From Clostridia bacterium (GTDB lineage: Bacteria > Bacillota > Clostridia > Oscillospirales > CAG-272), in assembly GCA_017415485.1 (NCBI GenBank), contig JAFQGP010000011.1, positions 1 to 40,108 of the forward strand: DNA of 40,108 bases. The letters are read 5' to 3'. The position numbers were made by a program, and so were the translations under genes. The notes beneath the pieces were generated by a model. The model saw only the letters and a program-made list of their open reading frames with translations. It had not been told where the DNA came from and ran no database searches. Positions 22,425 through 32,200 of the stretch are shown one piece after another (the stretch's first letter is position 1; every line of letters starts with the position of its first letter).

Positions 22425-24755
22425 ATGGCTAAGAATCTGGTAATAATCGAGTCACCCTCCAAGGCTCACACCATTCAGGCGTGTCTTGGTTCAAATTATA
22501 AGATAGTTGCATCCAAGGGTCACGTGCGTGACCTTCCCAAATCCACCTTTGCGATCGATATCGAAAACGACTTCACACCGAAGTATATCAATATCCGCGG
22601 CAAGGGCGATCTTATCAAGGAGCTCAAGAAAGAAGCAAAGGCTGCAAAGACCGTATATCTTGCAACCGACCCTGACCGCGAGGGAGAAGCTATTTCCTGG
22701 CATCTCGCTGCGGCACTTGATATTCCCGATGATAAACTCAAAAGAGTAACCTTCAACGAGATCACAAAAACCGCGATCAAGGCTTCCATCAAGCAGCCCC
22801 GCGCGATCGATATCAATCTCGTAAACGCACAGCAGTCGCGCCGTATACTTGACCGTATAGTCGGATACAAGCTCAGCCCCCTTCTTTGGAAGAGAGTAAA
22901 GCACGGTCTTTCCGCAGGTCGAGTACAGTCCGTTGCGACCCGCCTCGTCGTCGAGCGCGAGGAGGAGATCCGCGCATTCGTCCCCGAGGAGTATTGGACC
23001 GTTGCCGCAACTCTTGACGCAAACGGCAGCACAGTCGATGTCCGTTACTACGGCGACGCCGCAACCGGCAACAAGGTAAAGCTTTCAAACGAAGCAGAGG
23101 CAAAGGCTGTTGTTGACGCTGTCCTCGGCAAGGATATGAACGTCAAGTCGGTCAAGAGAGGCGTTAAGTACAAAACTCCCGCTCCTCCTTTCACGACCTC
23201 AACAATGCTCCAGGAGGCTGCAAGAAAACTCGGCTTCCAGTCCGCAAGAACAATGCGCACCGCGCAGGAGCTTTATGAAGGTATCAACCTCGGCACCGCA
23301 AACGGCGGCGCACAGGGTATCATCACCTATATGCGTACAGACTCGCTCCGTATCGCCACAGAGGCGCAGGAGGCAGCACGCGAGTTTATCGCTGAAAAAT
23401 ACGGCGAAAGCTTCTGCCCCGCAACGCCCCGCGTTTATAAGACAAAGGCAAACGCTCAGGACGCGCACGAGGCGATCAGACCCGCAAGAGTCGCGCTTCT
23501 CCCCGCGCAGATCAAGTCCTATCTCACCCCCGATCAGTTCAAGCTCTATAAGCTCATCTGGGAGCGCTTTGTAGCAAGCCAGATGGAGTCCGCAAAGCTT
23601 GATACTCTCAATATCGATTTCGAATCCGCGGGACATCTTTTCCGCACCGGCGGATACACCGTTGCTTTCCAGGGCTATATGGCTGTATATGAGGAAGGCA
23701 CAGACGAGGCTGTCAAGAAGGCGGATGACCCCGATGATATCAAGAATTTCAAGATCCCGAATATTCTTGAGGGACAGACTCTGCCCTGCGTTGACGTAAG
23801 CCGCGCAAAGCATTTCACCGAGCCGCCCGCAAGATATAACGAAGCAAGCCTTATCAAGGCGCTTGAGGATAAGGGTATCGGCAGACCCAGTACCATTCCT
23901 CCCACCATCACAACCATCATCTCCCGCGATTACGTAAAGCGCGAGGGCAAGGCTCTCATTCCCACCGAGCTCGGTGAGGTCACGACAGCAATGATGAAGG
24001 AGGACTTTGCCGACATCGTTGACTACAAGTTCACCGCAAGAATGGAAAGCCAGCTCGACGAGATCGAAGCGGGCGAGACCGATATGACCGAGGTCCTTCG
24101 CGAATTTTGGACCGGCTTTGAGCGCGAGCTCGCGGCGGCAGAGAAGAAGAGCGCATACGAAACCGCTCCCGCGATCGTCGAGGAGACCGACATTATATGC
24201 GATAAATGCGGTGCAAAGATGATCGTAAAGTCGGGCAGATTCGGCAAGTTCGCTGCTTGCCCCAATTATCCCGAGTGCAAGAACACCAAGCCTCTCGATG
24301 CAAACAAGCAGACGGAGAAGAAGGCACCCGTTGTTGCGGATTTCAAATGCGAGGTCTGCGGCGGCGATATGGTTGAACGCCACGGCAAGTACGGAAGCTT
24401 CTTTGCTTGCGCAAATTACCCCAAGTGTAAGTTCATCAAACAGCAGCAGAACAAGCTCGAGGGTGTAGCCTGCCCCAAGTGCGGCGGCGCTATCCTTGTC
24501 CGTCAGGGAAGAAACCGCTCCCAGTTCTACAGCTGCGAAAAATATCCCGAGTGCGATTGGTCGAGCTGGGATCTCCCCGTGGCTGAAAAATGCCCCGAAT
24601 GCGGAGAAATGCTCTACAAGAAAAAATCACGCCCCGGTGAGCTGATCTGCAAGAACAAGAATTGCGGATACGTCAAGGAAGAGCCGATGCCCGAGGCACC
24701 TCTTTCTCCCCTTGATATGCCTCCCCCTCCCGGTGACGACGATATTCCGTTCTGA
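22425..24755 (+). CDS. topA: DNA topoisomerase I (type IA)
   Basis: Relaxes negative supercoils by single-strand passage. The 776-residue protein has the TOPRIM domain (E9 in IIESPSKA; D82, D84, E86 in TDPDREGE), the catalytic Y302 in GIITYMRTDS, and the gate domains. The C-terminus has four Cys4 zinc ribbons, starting CDKCGAKM, CEVCGGDM, CPKCGGAI and CPECGEML, followed by a proline-rich acidic end (PPPPGDDDIPF). The ATG at 22425 (MAKNLVIIES) is preceded by GAAAGGA; an in-frame ATG 39 bases upstream lies in the leader hairpin and has no site. Own promoter; then trmFO follows after 28 bases. Confidence 0.97.
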   Translation: MAKNLVIIESPSKAHTIQACLGSNYKIVASKGHVRDLPKSTFAIDIENDFTPKYINIRGKGDLIKELKKEAKAAKTVYLATDPDREGEAISWHLAAALDIPDDKLKRVTFNEITKTAIKASIKQPRAIDINLVNAQQSRRILDRIVGYKLSPLLWKRVKHGLSAGRVQSVATRLVVEREEEIRAFVPEEYWTVAATLDANGSTVDVRYYGDAATGNKVKLSNEAEAKAVVDAVLGKDMNVKSVKRGVKYKTPAPPFTTSTMLQEAARKLGFQSARTMRTAQELYEGINLGTANGGAQGIITYMRTDSLRIATEAQEAAREFIAEKYGESFCPATPRVYKTKANAQDAHEAIRPARVALLPAQIKSYLTPDQFKLYKLIWERFVASQMESAKLDTLNIDFESAGHLFRTGGYTVAFQGYMAVYEEGTDEAVKKADDPDDIKNFKIPNILEGQTLPCVDVSRAKHFTEPPARYNEASLIKALEDKGIGRPSTIPPTITTIISRDYVKREGKALIPTELGEVTTAMMKEDFADIVDYKFTARMESQLDEIEAGETDMTEVLREFWTGFERELAAAEKKSAYETAPAIVEETDIICDKCGAKMIVKSGRFGKFAACPNYPECKNTKPLDANKQTEKKAPVVADFKCEVCGGDMVERHGKYGSFFACANYPKCKFIKQQQNKLEGVACPKCGGAILVRQGRNRSQFYSCEKYPECDWSSWDLPVAEKCPECGEMLYKKKSRPGELICKNKNCGYVKEEPMPEAPLSPLDMPPPPGDDDIPF

Positions 24756-24783
24756 TCAGAAAAAGTAAAAGGAATTAATTGAT

Positions 24784-26142
24784 ATGACAGGCGAAATGCC
24801 AAAAACCATAAACGTCCTCGGCGCGGGTCTTGCCGGCTGTGAAGCAGCTTGGCAGGCTGCGCGCCTCGGCGTAAAGGTAAGACTTTACGAGATGAAGCCG
24901 AAAAAGTTCTCCCCCGCGCATAAGAGCGAGGGCTTTGCCGAGCTTGTATGCTCGAATTCGCTTCGCTCGGACAGCGTTACCAATGCGGTCGGACTTCTGA
25001 AGGAGGAGATGAGACATCTTTCCTCGCTCATCCTTGAAGCCGCCGATGCCACCCGCGTCCCCGCAGGTTCTGCTCTTGCGGTCGACAGAGTGAAATTTTC
25101 GGAGTATATTACCGAAAAGATCCGCTCCAATCCCAACATCGAGGTCATTGAGCAAGAGGTGACGTCTGTCCCAGAGGGAGAGATCACCGTTATCGCCACA
25201 GGACCTCTTACAAGCGACGCAATGGCGGAGTATATCAGAAATGAGCTCGGTTGCCCCGGACTTCATTTCTTCGATGCCGCCGCGCCCATCGTGGATGCGG
25301 AAAGCATCAATACCGATGTTGCTTTCTTTGCTTCACGATATGATAAAGGCGATGCGGATTATCTTAACTGCCCTATGACAAAGGAGCAGTACGATGCATT
25401 TTACGATGCACTCGTTTCCGCACGCGAAGCCGAGCTTCACGATTTTGATAAGGAATCGCAAAAGAATCTGAAGGTCTTTGAGGGATGTATGCCCGTTGAG
25501 GTCATGGCAAAGAGGGGAAGAGACACCCTCCTTTTCGGTCCGCTCAAGCCCGTCGGACTCAACGATCCTCGTCACCCCGAGGTGAAGTGCTACCACGCCG
25601 TCGTTCAGCTTCGCCGCGAGGATGAAGCGGGAAGTATGTATAACCTCGTTGGCTTCCAGACTCATCTTGCTTTCCCCGAGCAGAAGAGAGTCTTTTCAAT
25701 GATCCCCGGACTTGAAAACGCAGAATTCCTGCGCTATGGCGTTATGCACAGAAATACATATCTCAACTCCCCGGGACTCCTCGGAGCGGATTATTCGCTT
25801 CTTACCCGCCCCGGAATATATTTTGCAGGTCAGATGACGGGTGTTGAAGGCTATATCGAATCTGCCGGATCCGGTCTTGTAGCCGGTCTGAATGCTGCTC
25901 GCCGCGCTCTCGGCGAGGATGCCGTCATTTTCCCCGAGGAAACTATGATAGGTGCAATGGCGTCCTACGTTTCAAGAGGCGGAACGGGTAGCTTTACACC
26001 TATGAATGCCAATTTCGGAATAATCGCGCCCCTGCCCGCGAAGGTCAAGGGCGGCAAGGTCGCAAGATACACCGTTTATGCGGAGAGAGCTCTCCGCGAG
26101 ATAAAGAACTTCGGGCAGAAACCCGACGGAGAAGAGAAATGA
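24784..26142 (+). CDS. trmFO: Methylenetetrahydrofolate-tRNA (uracil-5-)-methyltransferase TrmFO
   Basis: Makes ribothymidine at position 54 of tRNA using methylenetetrahydrofolate and FAD, the Gram-positive alternative to SAM-dependent TrmA. The 452-residue protein has the FAD dinucleotide-binding motif [13 protein letters not shown] near the N-terminus, the [10 protein letters not shown] motif with its conserved Cys, [13 protein letters not shown], and the C-terminal FAD motif [18 protein letters not shown]. Length is normal. AAAAGGA lies 10 bases before the ATG; a second Met four codons later is also possible. topA-trmFO adjacency is common in Bacillota. It overlaps plsX by ATGA. Confidence 0.96.
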   Translation: MTGEMPKTINVLGAGLAGCEAAWQAARLGVKVRLYEMKPKKFSPAHKSEGFAELVCSNSLRSDSVTNAVGLLKEEMRHLSSLILEAADATRVPAGSALAVDRVKFSEYITEKIRSNPNIEVIEQEVTSVPEGEITVIATGPLTSDAMAEYIRNELGCPGLHFFDAAAPIVDAESINTDVAFFASRYDKGDADYLNCPMTKEQYDAFYDALVSAREAELHDFDKESQKNLKVFEGCMPVEVMAKRGRDTLLFGPLKPVGLNDPRHPEVKCYHAVVQLRREDEAGSMYNLVGFQTHLAFPEQKRVFSMIPGLENAEFLRYGVMHRNTYLNSPGLLGADYSLLTRPGIYFAGQMTGVEGYIESAGSGLVAGLNAARRALGEDAVIFPEETMIGAMASYVSRGGTGSFTPMNANFGIIAPLPAKVKGGKVARYTVYAERALREIKNFGQKPDGEEK

Positions 26143-27188
26143 GAGTAATTGTTGACTGTATGGGCGGCGATAAGGCACCCCTTGAGGTCGTCAAGGGCGC
26201 TTATGCCGCGTCGCTCGAGTACAATGCTAATTTCATACTTGTCGGCGATCGCGCGGAGATCTTGCGAATTGCCGACGCTGAAGAGATGGATCTGCGCCGC
26301 TTTGATATAGTGGACGCACCGCTTTCCATAGAAATGACCGATCCTCCTCTTGCCGTTATGAAAGCGAAGAAGGAGTCAAGTATGAATGTGGCTCTTACAA
26401 TGCTTGCCGAGGGCAAGGGTGACGCACTTGTCAGCACGGGAAACACGGGCGCTCTGTTTACCGGCGCGACCCTGATCGTAAGAAAGATCAAGGGCATCAA
26501 ACGCCCTGCTATTGCAAGTATTTTGCCGATGTCGCCCCCCGTTCTGCTTCTTGACTCGGGTGCGAATATTTCGGTAACTCCCGCATATCTCGAGCAGTTT
26601 GCCATTATGGGAAGCATTTATATGCATAAGATCTATGACCTTCCCGCTCCCCGTGTCGGACTTCTCAACAACGGCGCGGAGGAAACAAAGGGCACGGAGC
26701 TTCAGCTTGAATCGTATAAGCTCCTTTCGGATTCTCCCTCGCTCAATTTCGTAGGAAATATCGAGGCGAATATGGTTCCGAAGGACGCCTGCGATGTTCT
26801 TGTCACCGACGGATTTACGGGTAATATCCTCCTTAAATCCATCGAGGGTATGGGAAAAATGATGCTCCGCACCATGAAAGATATTTTCTATTCGGATATG
26901 CTTGCCAAGATCTCGGGCTTGCTTATCAAGAAAAAGATCAACGAAGTGAAGGCGGTCTTTGACCCCAACGAGCACGGCGGCGCGCCGATCCTCGGTATCT
27001 CGAAGCCCGTCATCAAGGCACACGGTTCGTCCAATGCCAAGGCGGTCAAAAACGCTATCAGACAGGCTATCGCCTATGCCGATTCGGGCGTAATATACAG
27101 CATCGCCCGCGAAACAAAGCTCTTTATGCCCGAAACATCCTCGAAGAAGACCGAGGAAGCCGCGGTGCCGGGCGCAAGTGAAAAATAA
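26139..27188 (+). CDS. plsX: Phosphate acyltransferase PlsX
   Basis: Makes acyl-phosphate from acyl-ACP for phosphatidic acid synthesis with PlsY. The 349-residue protein opens with [11 protein letters not shown], then [37 protein letters not shown] and [16 protein letters not shown], all hallmarks of PlsX. Residues after ~330 form a short variable tail. Its start overlaps the trmFO stop. In many Bacillota fab or acpP genes lie between plsX and rnc; here rnc follows directly after 21 bases. Confidence 0.96.
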   Translation: MRVIVDCMGGDKAPLEVVKGAYAASLEYNANFILVGDRAEILRIADAEEMDLRRFDIVDAPLSIEMTDPPLAVMKAKKESSMNVALTMLAEGKGDALVSTGNTGALFTGATLIVRKIKGIKRPAIASILPMSPPVLLLDSGANISVTPAYLEQFAIMGSIYMHKIYDLPAPRVGLLNNGAEETKGTELQLESYKLLSDSPSLNFVGNIEANMVPKDACDVLVTDGFTGNILLKSIEGMGKMMLRTMKDIFYSDMLAKISGLLIKKKINEVKAVFDPNEHGGAPILGISKPVIKAHGSSNAKAVKNAIRQAIAYADSGVIYSIARETKLFMPETSSKKTEEAAVPGASEK

Positions 27189-27209
27189 CGAAAGTGAGAA
27201 TATGGTATC

Positions 27210-27929
27210 GTGTTCGATACAGTAAATACAGCCGCGCTTGAAGCGAATATCGGCTATCAGTTCAAAGACCGATCGCTGCTTGAGGAAGCGTTGACGCATT
27301 CATCTTATGCCAACGAGCACGGCGGGATCAAAAAACATAAATGCAACGAGCGCCTTGAATTTCTCGGCGACGCGGTGCTTTCTTCGGTGACCGCCGAATA
27401 TCTCTTCCGCAAGTTTGCGGATCACCCCGAGGGCGACCTTACCCGCATGAGAGCCGAGCTTGTCTGCGAAAAGGCACTTGCCGAATACGCGGGAAAGATC
27501 GATCTTGGATCGGTTCTTCTGCTCGGAAAGGGCGAGGAAAGAGGCGGCGGCAGAGAGAGAAAGTCCATCCTTGCCGATGCCTTCGAGGCTCTGCTCGCGG
27601 CGGTCTATCTCGATGCGGGCGCCAATAACGAGGCAAAGGAGTCGATCAGAAGCTATCTTATGCCCCTCGTCGAGGCGCGTCTTGAGGTCCTTTTTGCGGA
27701 ATGGCACGGCGCGGATTACAAAACTCTGCTCCAACAGTTTATCCAGCGCTCCGAGGGCGAGATACTTGAATATGTGACGGTTGGCGAAAAAGGCCCCGAT
27801 CACGCAAAGGTCTTCACTGTTGAAGCTCGTCTTAATTCCAACATCATCGGAACAGGAGAGGGCGCGACCAAGCGCGCGGCTGAACAAGCGGCCGCAAAGC
27901 AGGCTCTCATTCTCTTCGGTGAGCTTTAA
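27210..27929 (+). CDS. rnc: Ribonuclease III
   Basis: Cleaves double-stranded RNA in rRNA and mRNA processing. The 239-residue protein has the signature NERLEFLGDAVL with E47, E50 and D54, the second acidic pair D123 and E126 in LADAFEALLAAVYLD, and a C-terminal double-stranded-RNA-binding domain (about 165-239, DYKTLLQQFIQ and GEGATKRAAEQAAAKQAL). All catalytic residues are present. The start is GTG at 27210 with GAAAGTGAGA about 10 bases upstream; the nearby ATG at 27202 is in another frame and stops at once. A terminator follows. Confidence 0.95.
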   Translation: MFDTVNTAALEANIGYQFKDRSLLEEALTHSSYANEHGGIKKHKCNERLEFLGDAVLSSVTAEYLFRKFADHPEGDLTRMRAELVCEKALAEYAGKIDLGSVLLLGKGEERGGGRERKSILADAFEALLAAVYLDAGANNEAKESIRSYLMPLVEARLEVLFAEWHGADYKTLLQQFIQRSEGEILEYVTVGEKGPDHAKVFTVEARLNSNIIGTGEGATKRAAEQAAAKQALILFGEL

Positions 27930-27941
27930 GTATTAATATTC

Positions 27942-27969
27942 GCAGGGTGGATTTTTCGGTTCACCCTGC
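27942..27969 (+). terminator. Terminator after rnc
   Basis: GCAGGGTG (27942-27949) pairs with CACCCTGC (27962-27969); a T-rich tail follows after four A. Confidence 0.75.
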
Positions 27970-27986
27970 AAAAGTGTTTATTTTGC

Positions 27987-28131
27987 CAATTGTAAAACTG
28001 TGTTTTACAATTGAGACACGCGCGCTTATCGCCGCTTGACAAAATCAAAGATTTTGTCAGTTCCCCCCGGCGCGCGGACTCGCCCGGCTCGTCTAAGCGG
28101 TGTTTTTTCGTCGGCAAAGCCGCCGAAAAAA
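27987..28131. repeat. Block of three near-perfect palindromes within a GC-rich frame
   Basis: Three palindromes with 3-base loops: CAATTGTAAAAC (27987-28013, 12-bp perfect), TGACAAAATC (28037-28059, 10-bp perfect, loop AAA) and TTTTTTCG-CGGC (28103-28131, one mismatch, loop AAA). CGCGCG occurs on both sides of the middle one (28019-28024 and 28071-28076). No gene is present from 27930 to 28167; the pattern suggests a mobile palindromic repeat or its remnant. Confidence 0.65.
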
Positions 28132-28167
28132 CGGATTTTAAAAGGTTTTCGGAAAGGAGAGAGACGC

Positions 28168-29202
28168 GTGCGTCACGTTAATATTCCCGTATTTATACCA
28201 CATCTCGGCTGCCCCAATAACTGTGTTTTTTGCGACCAGAGAAAAATATCGGGCTGTATTTCCTTTGATGAATCGGGCGTGGAAAAAGAGATAGAGCGAG
28301 CTCTTTCAACGCTTTCTCCCGACGATGACGTCGAGATCGCCTTCTTCGGCGGCTCGTTCACTGGCATCGATCGTGATCTGATGCTTCGCCTTCTCGAGAT
28401 TTCCGATAAATACGTATCCTCCGGCAAAGTAAACAGAGTTCGATGCTCGACCCGACCCGATTATATCGACAAAGAGATCCTCGAAATACTCCGCTACCAT
28501 CACGTCGAAACCGTGGAGCTCGGCATACAAAGTATGTCCGATTCTGTGCTTTCGGCATCAAAAAGAGGACATTCAGCAGAAAGAACCCGAAAGGCATGCC
28601 GTGCAGTCAAGGACTTCGGATTTAAGCTGATCGGTCAGATGATGGTCGGTCTTCCCGGATCAACTCTCTTTGATGAGATCGAAACTGCGAAAGCAATTTG
28701 CTCCTTCGGTGCCGATGGCGCGAGAGTGTACCCCACCGTTGTATTTGCCGATACCGAGCTTGCCGAGATGTCTGCAGATGGCAGATATGTTCCTCTTTCG
28801 ACCGAAGACGCGATAGAAAGAACCGCATCCGTCCTTGACGTATTTGACCGCGCGGGCGTTCCCGTTATCCGTGTAGGGCTTTGTGCAGGAGAGAATCTTT
28901 CCTCACCCGAAAGTGTCGTAGGAGGCGCAAATCACCCTGCCCTCGGCGAGCTCGCAATGGGCGAGCTGACTTACCGACGCATCTGCGAAATGGCAGATGA
29001 GGCGCTTGCAAAGACCGACGGAACGAGAAAAACAATGACAGTTCAAGTCCCCCGCGGAGCAACTTCGCGCGCCGTCGGACAGAAAAAACGCAATATTTTG
29101 CGTTTGAATGAAAAATATTGCAAAAATCATGCAATAAATCGCATAAAAATTCTTGAAAATTCTTCTATAATAGGTTATAATATTATAATAGACATAAATT
29201 AA
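28168..29202 (+). CDS. Radical SAM protein, Elp3/YhcC-like
   Basis: A 344-residue radical S-adenosylmethionine enzyme with the iron-sulfur motif CPNNCVFC near the N-terminus, FFGGSFTGI, CSTRPDYID, VELGIQSMSD and IGQMMVGLPGST, as in the Elp3-type radical SAM proteins found between rnc and smc in clostridia. It ends GQKKRNILRLNEKY plus about 25 residues and lacks the Elp3 acetyltransferase domain, so it is not a full Elp3. The substrate is unknown; RNA modification is a guess. The start is GTG at 28168, seven bases after GGAAAGGAGA; the open frame reaches ATG at 28036 but that part is palindromic repeat sequence without family similarity. Confidence 0.85.
   Translation: MRHVNIPVFIPHLGCPNNCVFCDQRKISGCISFDESGVEKEIERALSTLSPDDDVEIAFFGGSFTGIDRDLMLRLLEISDKYVSSGKVNRVRCSTRPDYIDKEILEILRYHHVETVELGIQSMSDSVLSASKRGHSAERTRKACRAVKDFGFKLIGQMMVGLPGSTLFDEIETAKAICSFGADGARVYPTVVFADTELAEMSADGRYVPLSTEDAIERTASVLDVFDRAGVPVIRVGLCAGENLSSPESVVGGANHPALGELAMGELTYRRICEMADEALAKTDGTRKTMTVQVPRGATSRAVGQKKRNILRLNEKYCKNHAINRIKILENSSIIGYNIIIDIN
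29153..29181 (+). promoter_or_regulatory. Promoter of smc-ftsY operon, inside the preceding gene
   Basis: -35 TTGAAA (29153-29158), 17-bp spacer, -10 TATAAT (29176-29181), all within the last codons of the radical SAM gene. The leader carries a perfect GCGATCA/TGATCGC hairpin (29203-29219) directly before the smc ribosome-binding site. Confidence 0.65.
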
Positions 29203-29230
29203 GCGATCATTTTGATCGCGGAGGTATAAA

Positions 29231-32200
29231 TTGTATCTTAAGCAAATTGAACTTCAGGGCTTCAAGTCCTTTCCCGACAGAACGAGATTGGTCTTTGAGC
29301 CGGGTGCGACAGTAATCATCGGTCCCAACGGAAGCGGAAAATCAAATATTTCGGATGCTATGCGTTGGGTTCTCGGAGAAATATCTTCAAAGAGCCTTCG
29401 AGGCACCAAGATGGAGGACATCATCTTCGGCGGCTCGGACAGCCGTAAGCCCATGAGCTACGCCGAGGTATCGGTCACATTCGACAACACCAACGTAGGC
29501 TCCGATGCCAGACTTGACTGTCCTTATGACGAGGTCACAGTAACACGCCGCTATTACAGAAACGGCGACAGCGAATATTTCATAAACAAGGGCAAGGTAC
29601 GTCTTCGCGATATTTATGAGCTCTTTCTCAACACCGGTATCGGTCGTGACGGCTATTCCATCATCGGTCAGGGACGAATCGCGGACATCATCTCGCGCAA
29701 GGGTGACGAGAGAAGAGGTATCTTCGAGGATGCCGCGGGAATCGCAAAATTCCGCCACCGCAAAAACGAAGCCGAGCGTAAGCTCGCCGCAACAGAGCAG
29801 AATATGGAGCGTGTTCAGGACATTGTCAACGTCCTCGGCTCGCGCCTTGCTTCCCTTGAACGCGAAAGCGTCAAGGCAAAGAGATTCATCGAATACAGCG
29901 AGGTAAAAAGACAGGCAGACGTTCAGCTCTGGCTCTATGACACCGAAGGCCTCCGCACTTCCGAGAACGAATCAAACATTGAACTTCGCCGCACCGACCG
30001 CGAGATCGAGGAGACTGACGAGAGCCTTACCACTCTCCGCGAACAGCAGGAAAGACTCGAATCGCTTGCTTTTGAAAACAAAGCCGAAGCCGCAAGGATC
30101 GCATCCGAGATCTCCGCGAGAACAAGAGATAACTACGAGCTTGATGCGAAGATCAAGGTCATCAATACAAATATCACGCACACCGAGGGCAGCGTTTCTG
30201 TCGAGCGCGCGACCGCCGAAGGCCTTCGCACCTCCGCAGCCGACGAGGATGCAAGAGCCGCTGCAAAGGACGGCGAGGCAAAGAGTATCGCTGCAAATAT
30301 CGCAGAGCTAACCGGCGAAGAAACAAAGCTTTCCAATCAGGCTGCCGATGCCGAAAAGCTTGCCGACAGCCACGACAGCTCGATCGGACTTGCTTTCGAA
30401 GAACTCTCGGCGGCAAAGGAAGAGATTTCCGATATCCACGCCCGTCTCGAACTTCTCGGACGCTCCGATGAAGAGGACGAGGGACGTGACGAAGCCGCAA
30501 GAAAGAACGTAAACGAACGCCGTCGCCTTGCCGCAGCACACGAGGCTGAATGCGAGGACAGCGAGCGCACTATTGCGGAATACGATGCCAAACTCGCGGA
30601 AAACGCAGAGATCTTGGCTGAAAAAAAGGCGGAAGCGGATACGCTTCGCACCAAGCGCGACAGCGACCGCTCCGACCTCACATCCGCAGAGATCAGGATC
30701 GACACCCTCGGCGGCAAGATCGAGGCTCTGCGTCGAATGGAGGAGCATTTCGAGGGATATAACAACAGTGTCAAATTCGTTATGCGCTCCTATTCCGAGG
30801 GTAAGATCGACGGCGGAAAGATCTACGGTCCGCTCTCGTCGCTCATCACGGTTGAAAGTAAGTATGTAACCGCGATCGAGACCGCACTCGGCGCGGCAAT
30901 ACAGAATATCGTTGTCGATGAGGAAAGGACCGCTCGTGCGGCGATCTCCTGCCTTAAGCGTAACAACGCAGGCCGCGCAACCTTCTTCCCGCTCACCTCG
31001 GTGAGACCCGCTCCCGAGCCCACCCGCGAAATGAAGCAGGCGGCATCCTTCAACGGATACATCGGGATCGCATCCGAACTTGTTTCCGCAGACGCTAAAT
31101 TTAATGCCGTTCTGTCGTCAATGCTCGGCAGGATCATCGTTTTCGATAACCTCGAAAACGCCACCGAAATGGCAAAGGCACTTCGCTACAGCGTCCGCAC
31201 CGTAACCCTCGACGGTCAGCAGATCAACCGCGATGGTTCCTTCACCGGCGGTTCGCTCCGCACCTCGAGCGGCATTCTTACCCGTGCCGACGAGATCAAG
31301 CGCATGACCGCAGAGCTTGACGTTCTCTCGAAGAACTCTGCCAAGCTTCGCTCCACTCTCGAAACTCTCGAGGCTTCTCTCGCCGAACTCGAAAATGACA
31401 TCGAGGCTGATGAGAGCGCAAACGCAATGATAGCAACTCTGCGCGCCGTCGAGGCGACCAGACTTGAAAAGAATAAAGAAACTCTTGCCGCCGACCGCGA
31501 GCTTCTCGAGAAGTTTATGGCTGACCTTGAGAACGTTGCGGGCGAAAAGGAACGCCGCGCGGCAGAGATCGAAATGCTCGAGGCTCGCGAGCGCGAGCTG
31601 ACGGCAAAGGTTTCGGAGCTCGAGGAATTCCGCGCCGAAACAGAAGAAAAACGTCACGCGGCACTCAAGGAGCGCGATAAGCTCCGCGCTGATATTATGA
31701 ACGTCACTGTTCGTATCTCCGAGCTTCGTCGTGACATCGAAAGCTGCAACGCACTCGCCGAAATGTCGCGCGAAAAGGCTCGTGCCCTCCGAATCGATGC
31801 GGTCGCAAGAGAAAATGCCGCTTCCGAGGCAAAAGCGAGAGTTGCAGAACTCAAACGCGAGCTCGACGAAGCAATCAAGACTCTCGGTACGGGAGAAGAG
31901 AAGCTTACAGAGCTCAACGCCCGCCGCACAGCGATCGAGGAAGGCTCTCTCGAATATGAGGGCAAACTCGTCACTCTCCGCAATTCCGTTGAGGAACGCC
32001 GCTCGCGCAGGGATAAGCTCATCGCGGACAAGCTCCGTCTTGAAACCAACCTCGCGCAGATCCGCGCAAAGCTCGATGCCGAAACAAAGACCTTCTGGGA
32101 CGAATACGGTCTTACAAGAGCCGAGGCGATGGCATTCGGTTACCCCGTCATCACGGCGGAGGAACGCCCCGCAGTATTCGCTCTCCAAACCGAATACAGA

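Noticed and set aside
28036..28167. Longer N-terminus for the radical SAM protein starting at ATG 28036
   Set aside because: That stretch is palindromic repeat sequence with no family similarity, while GTG at 28168 has an ideal ribosome-binding site.
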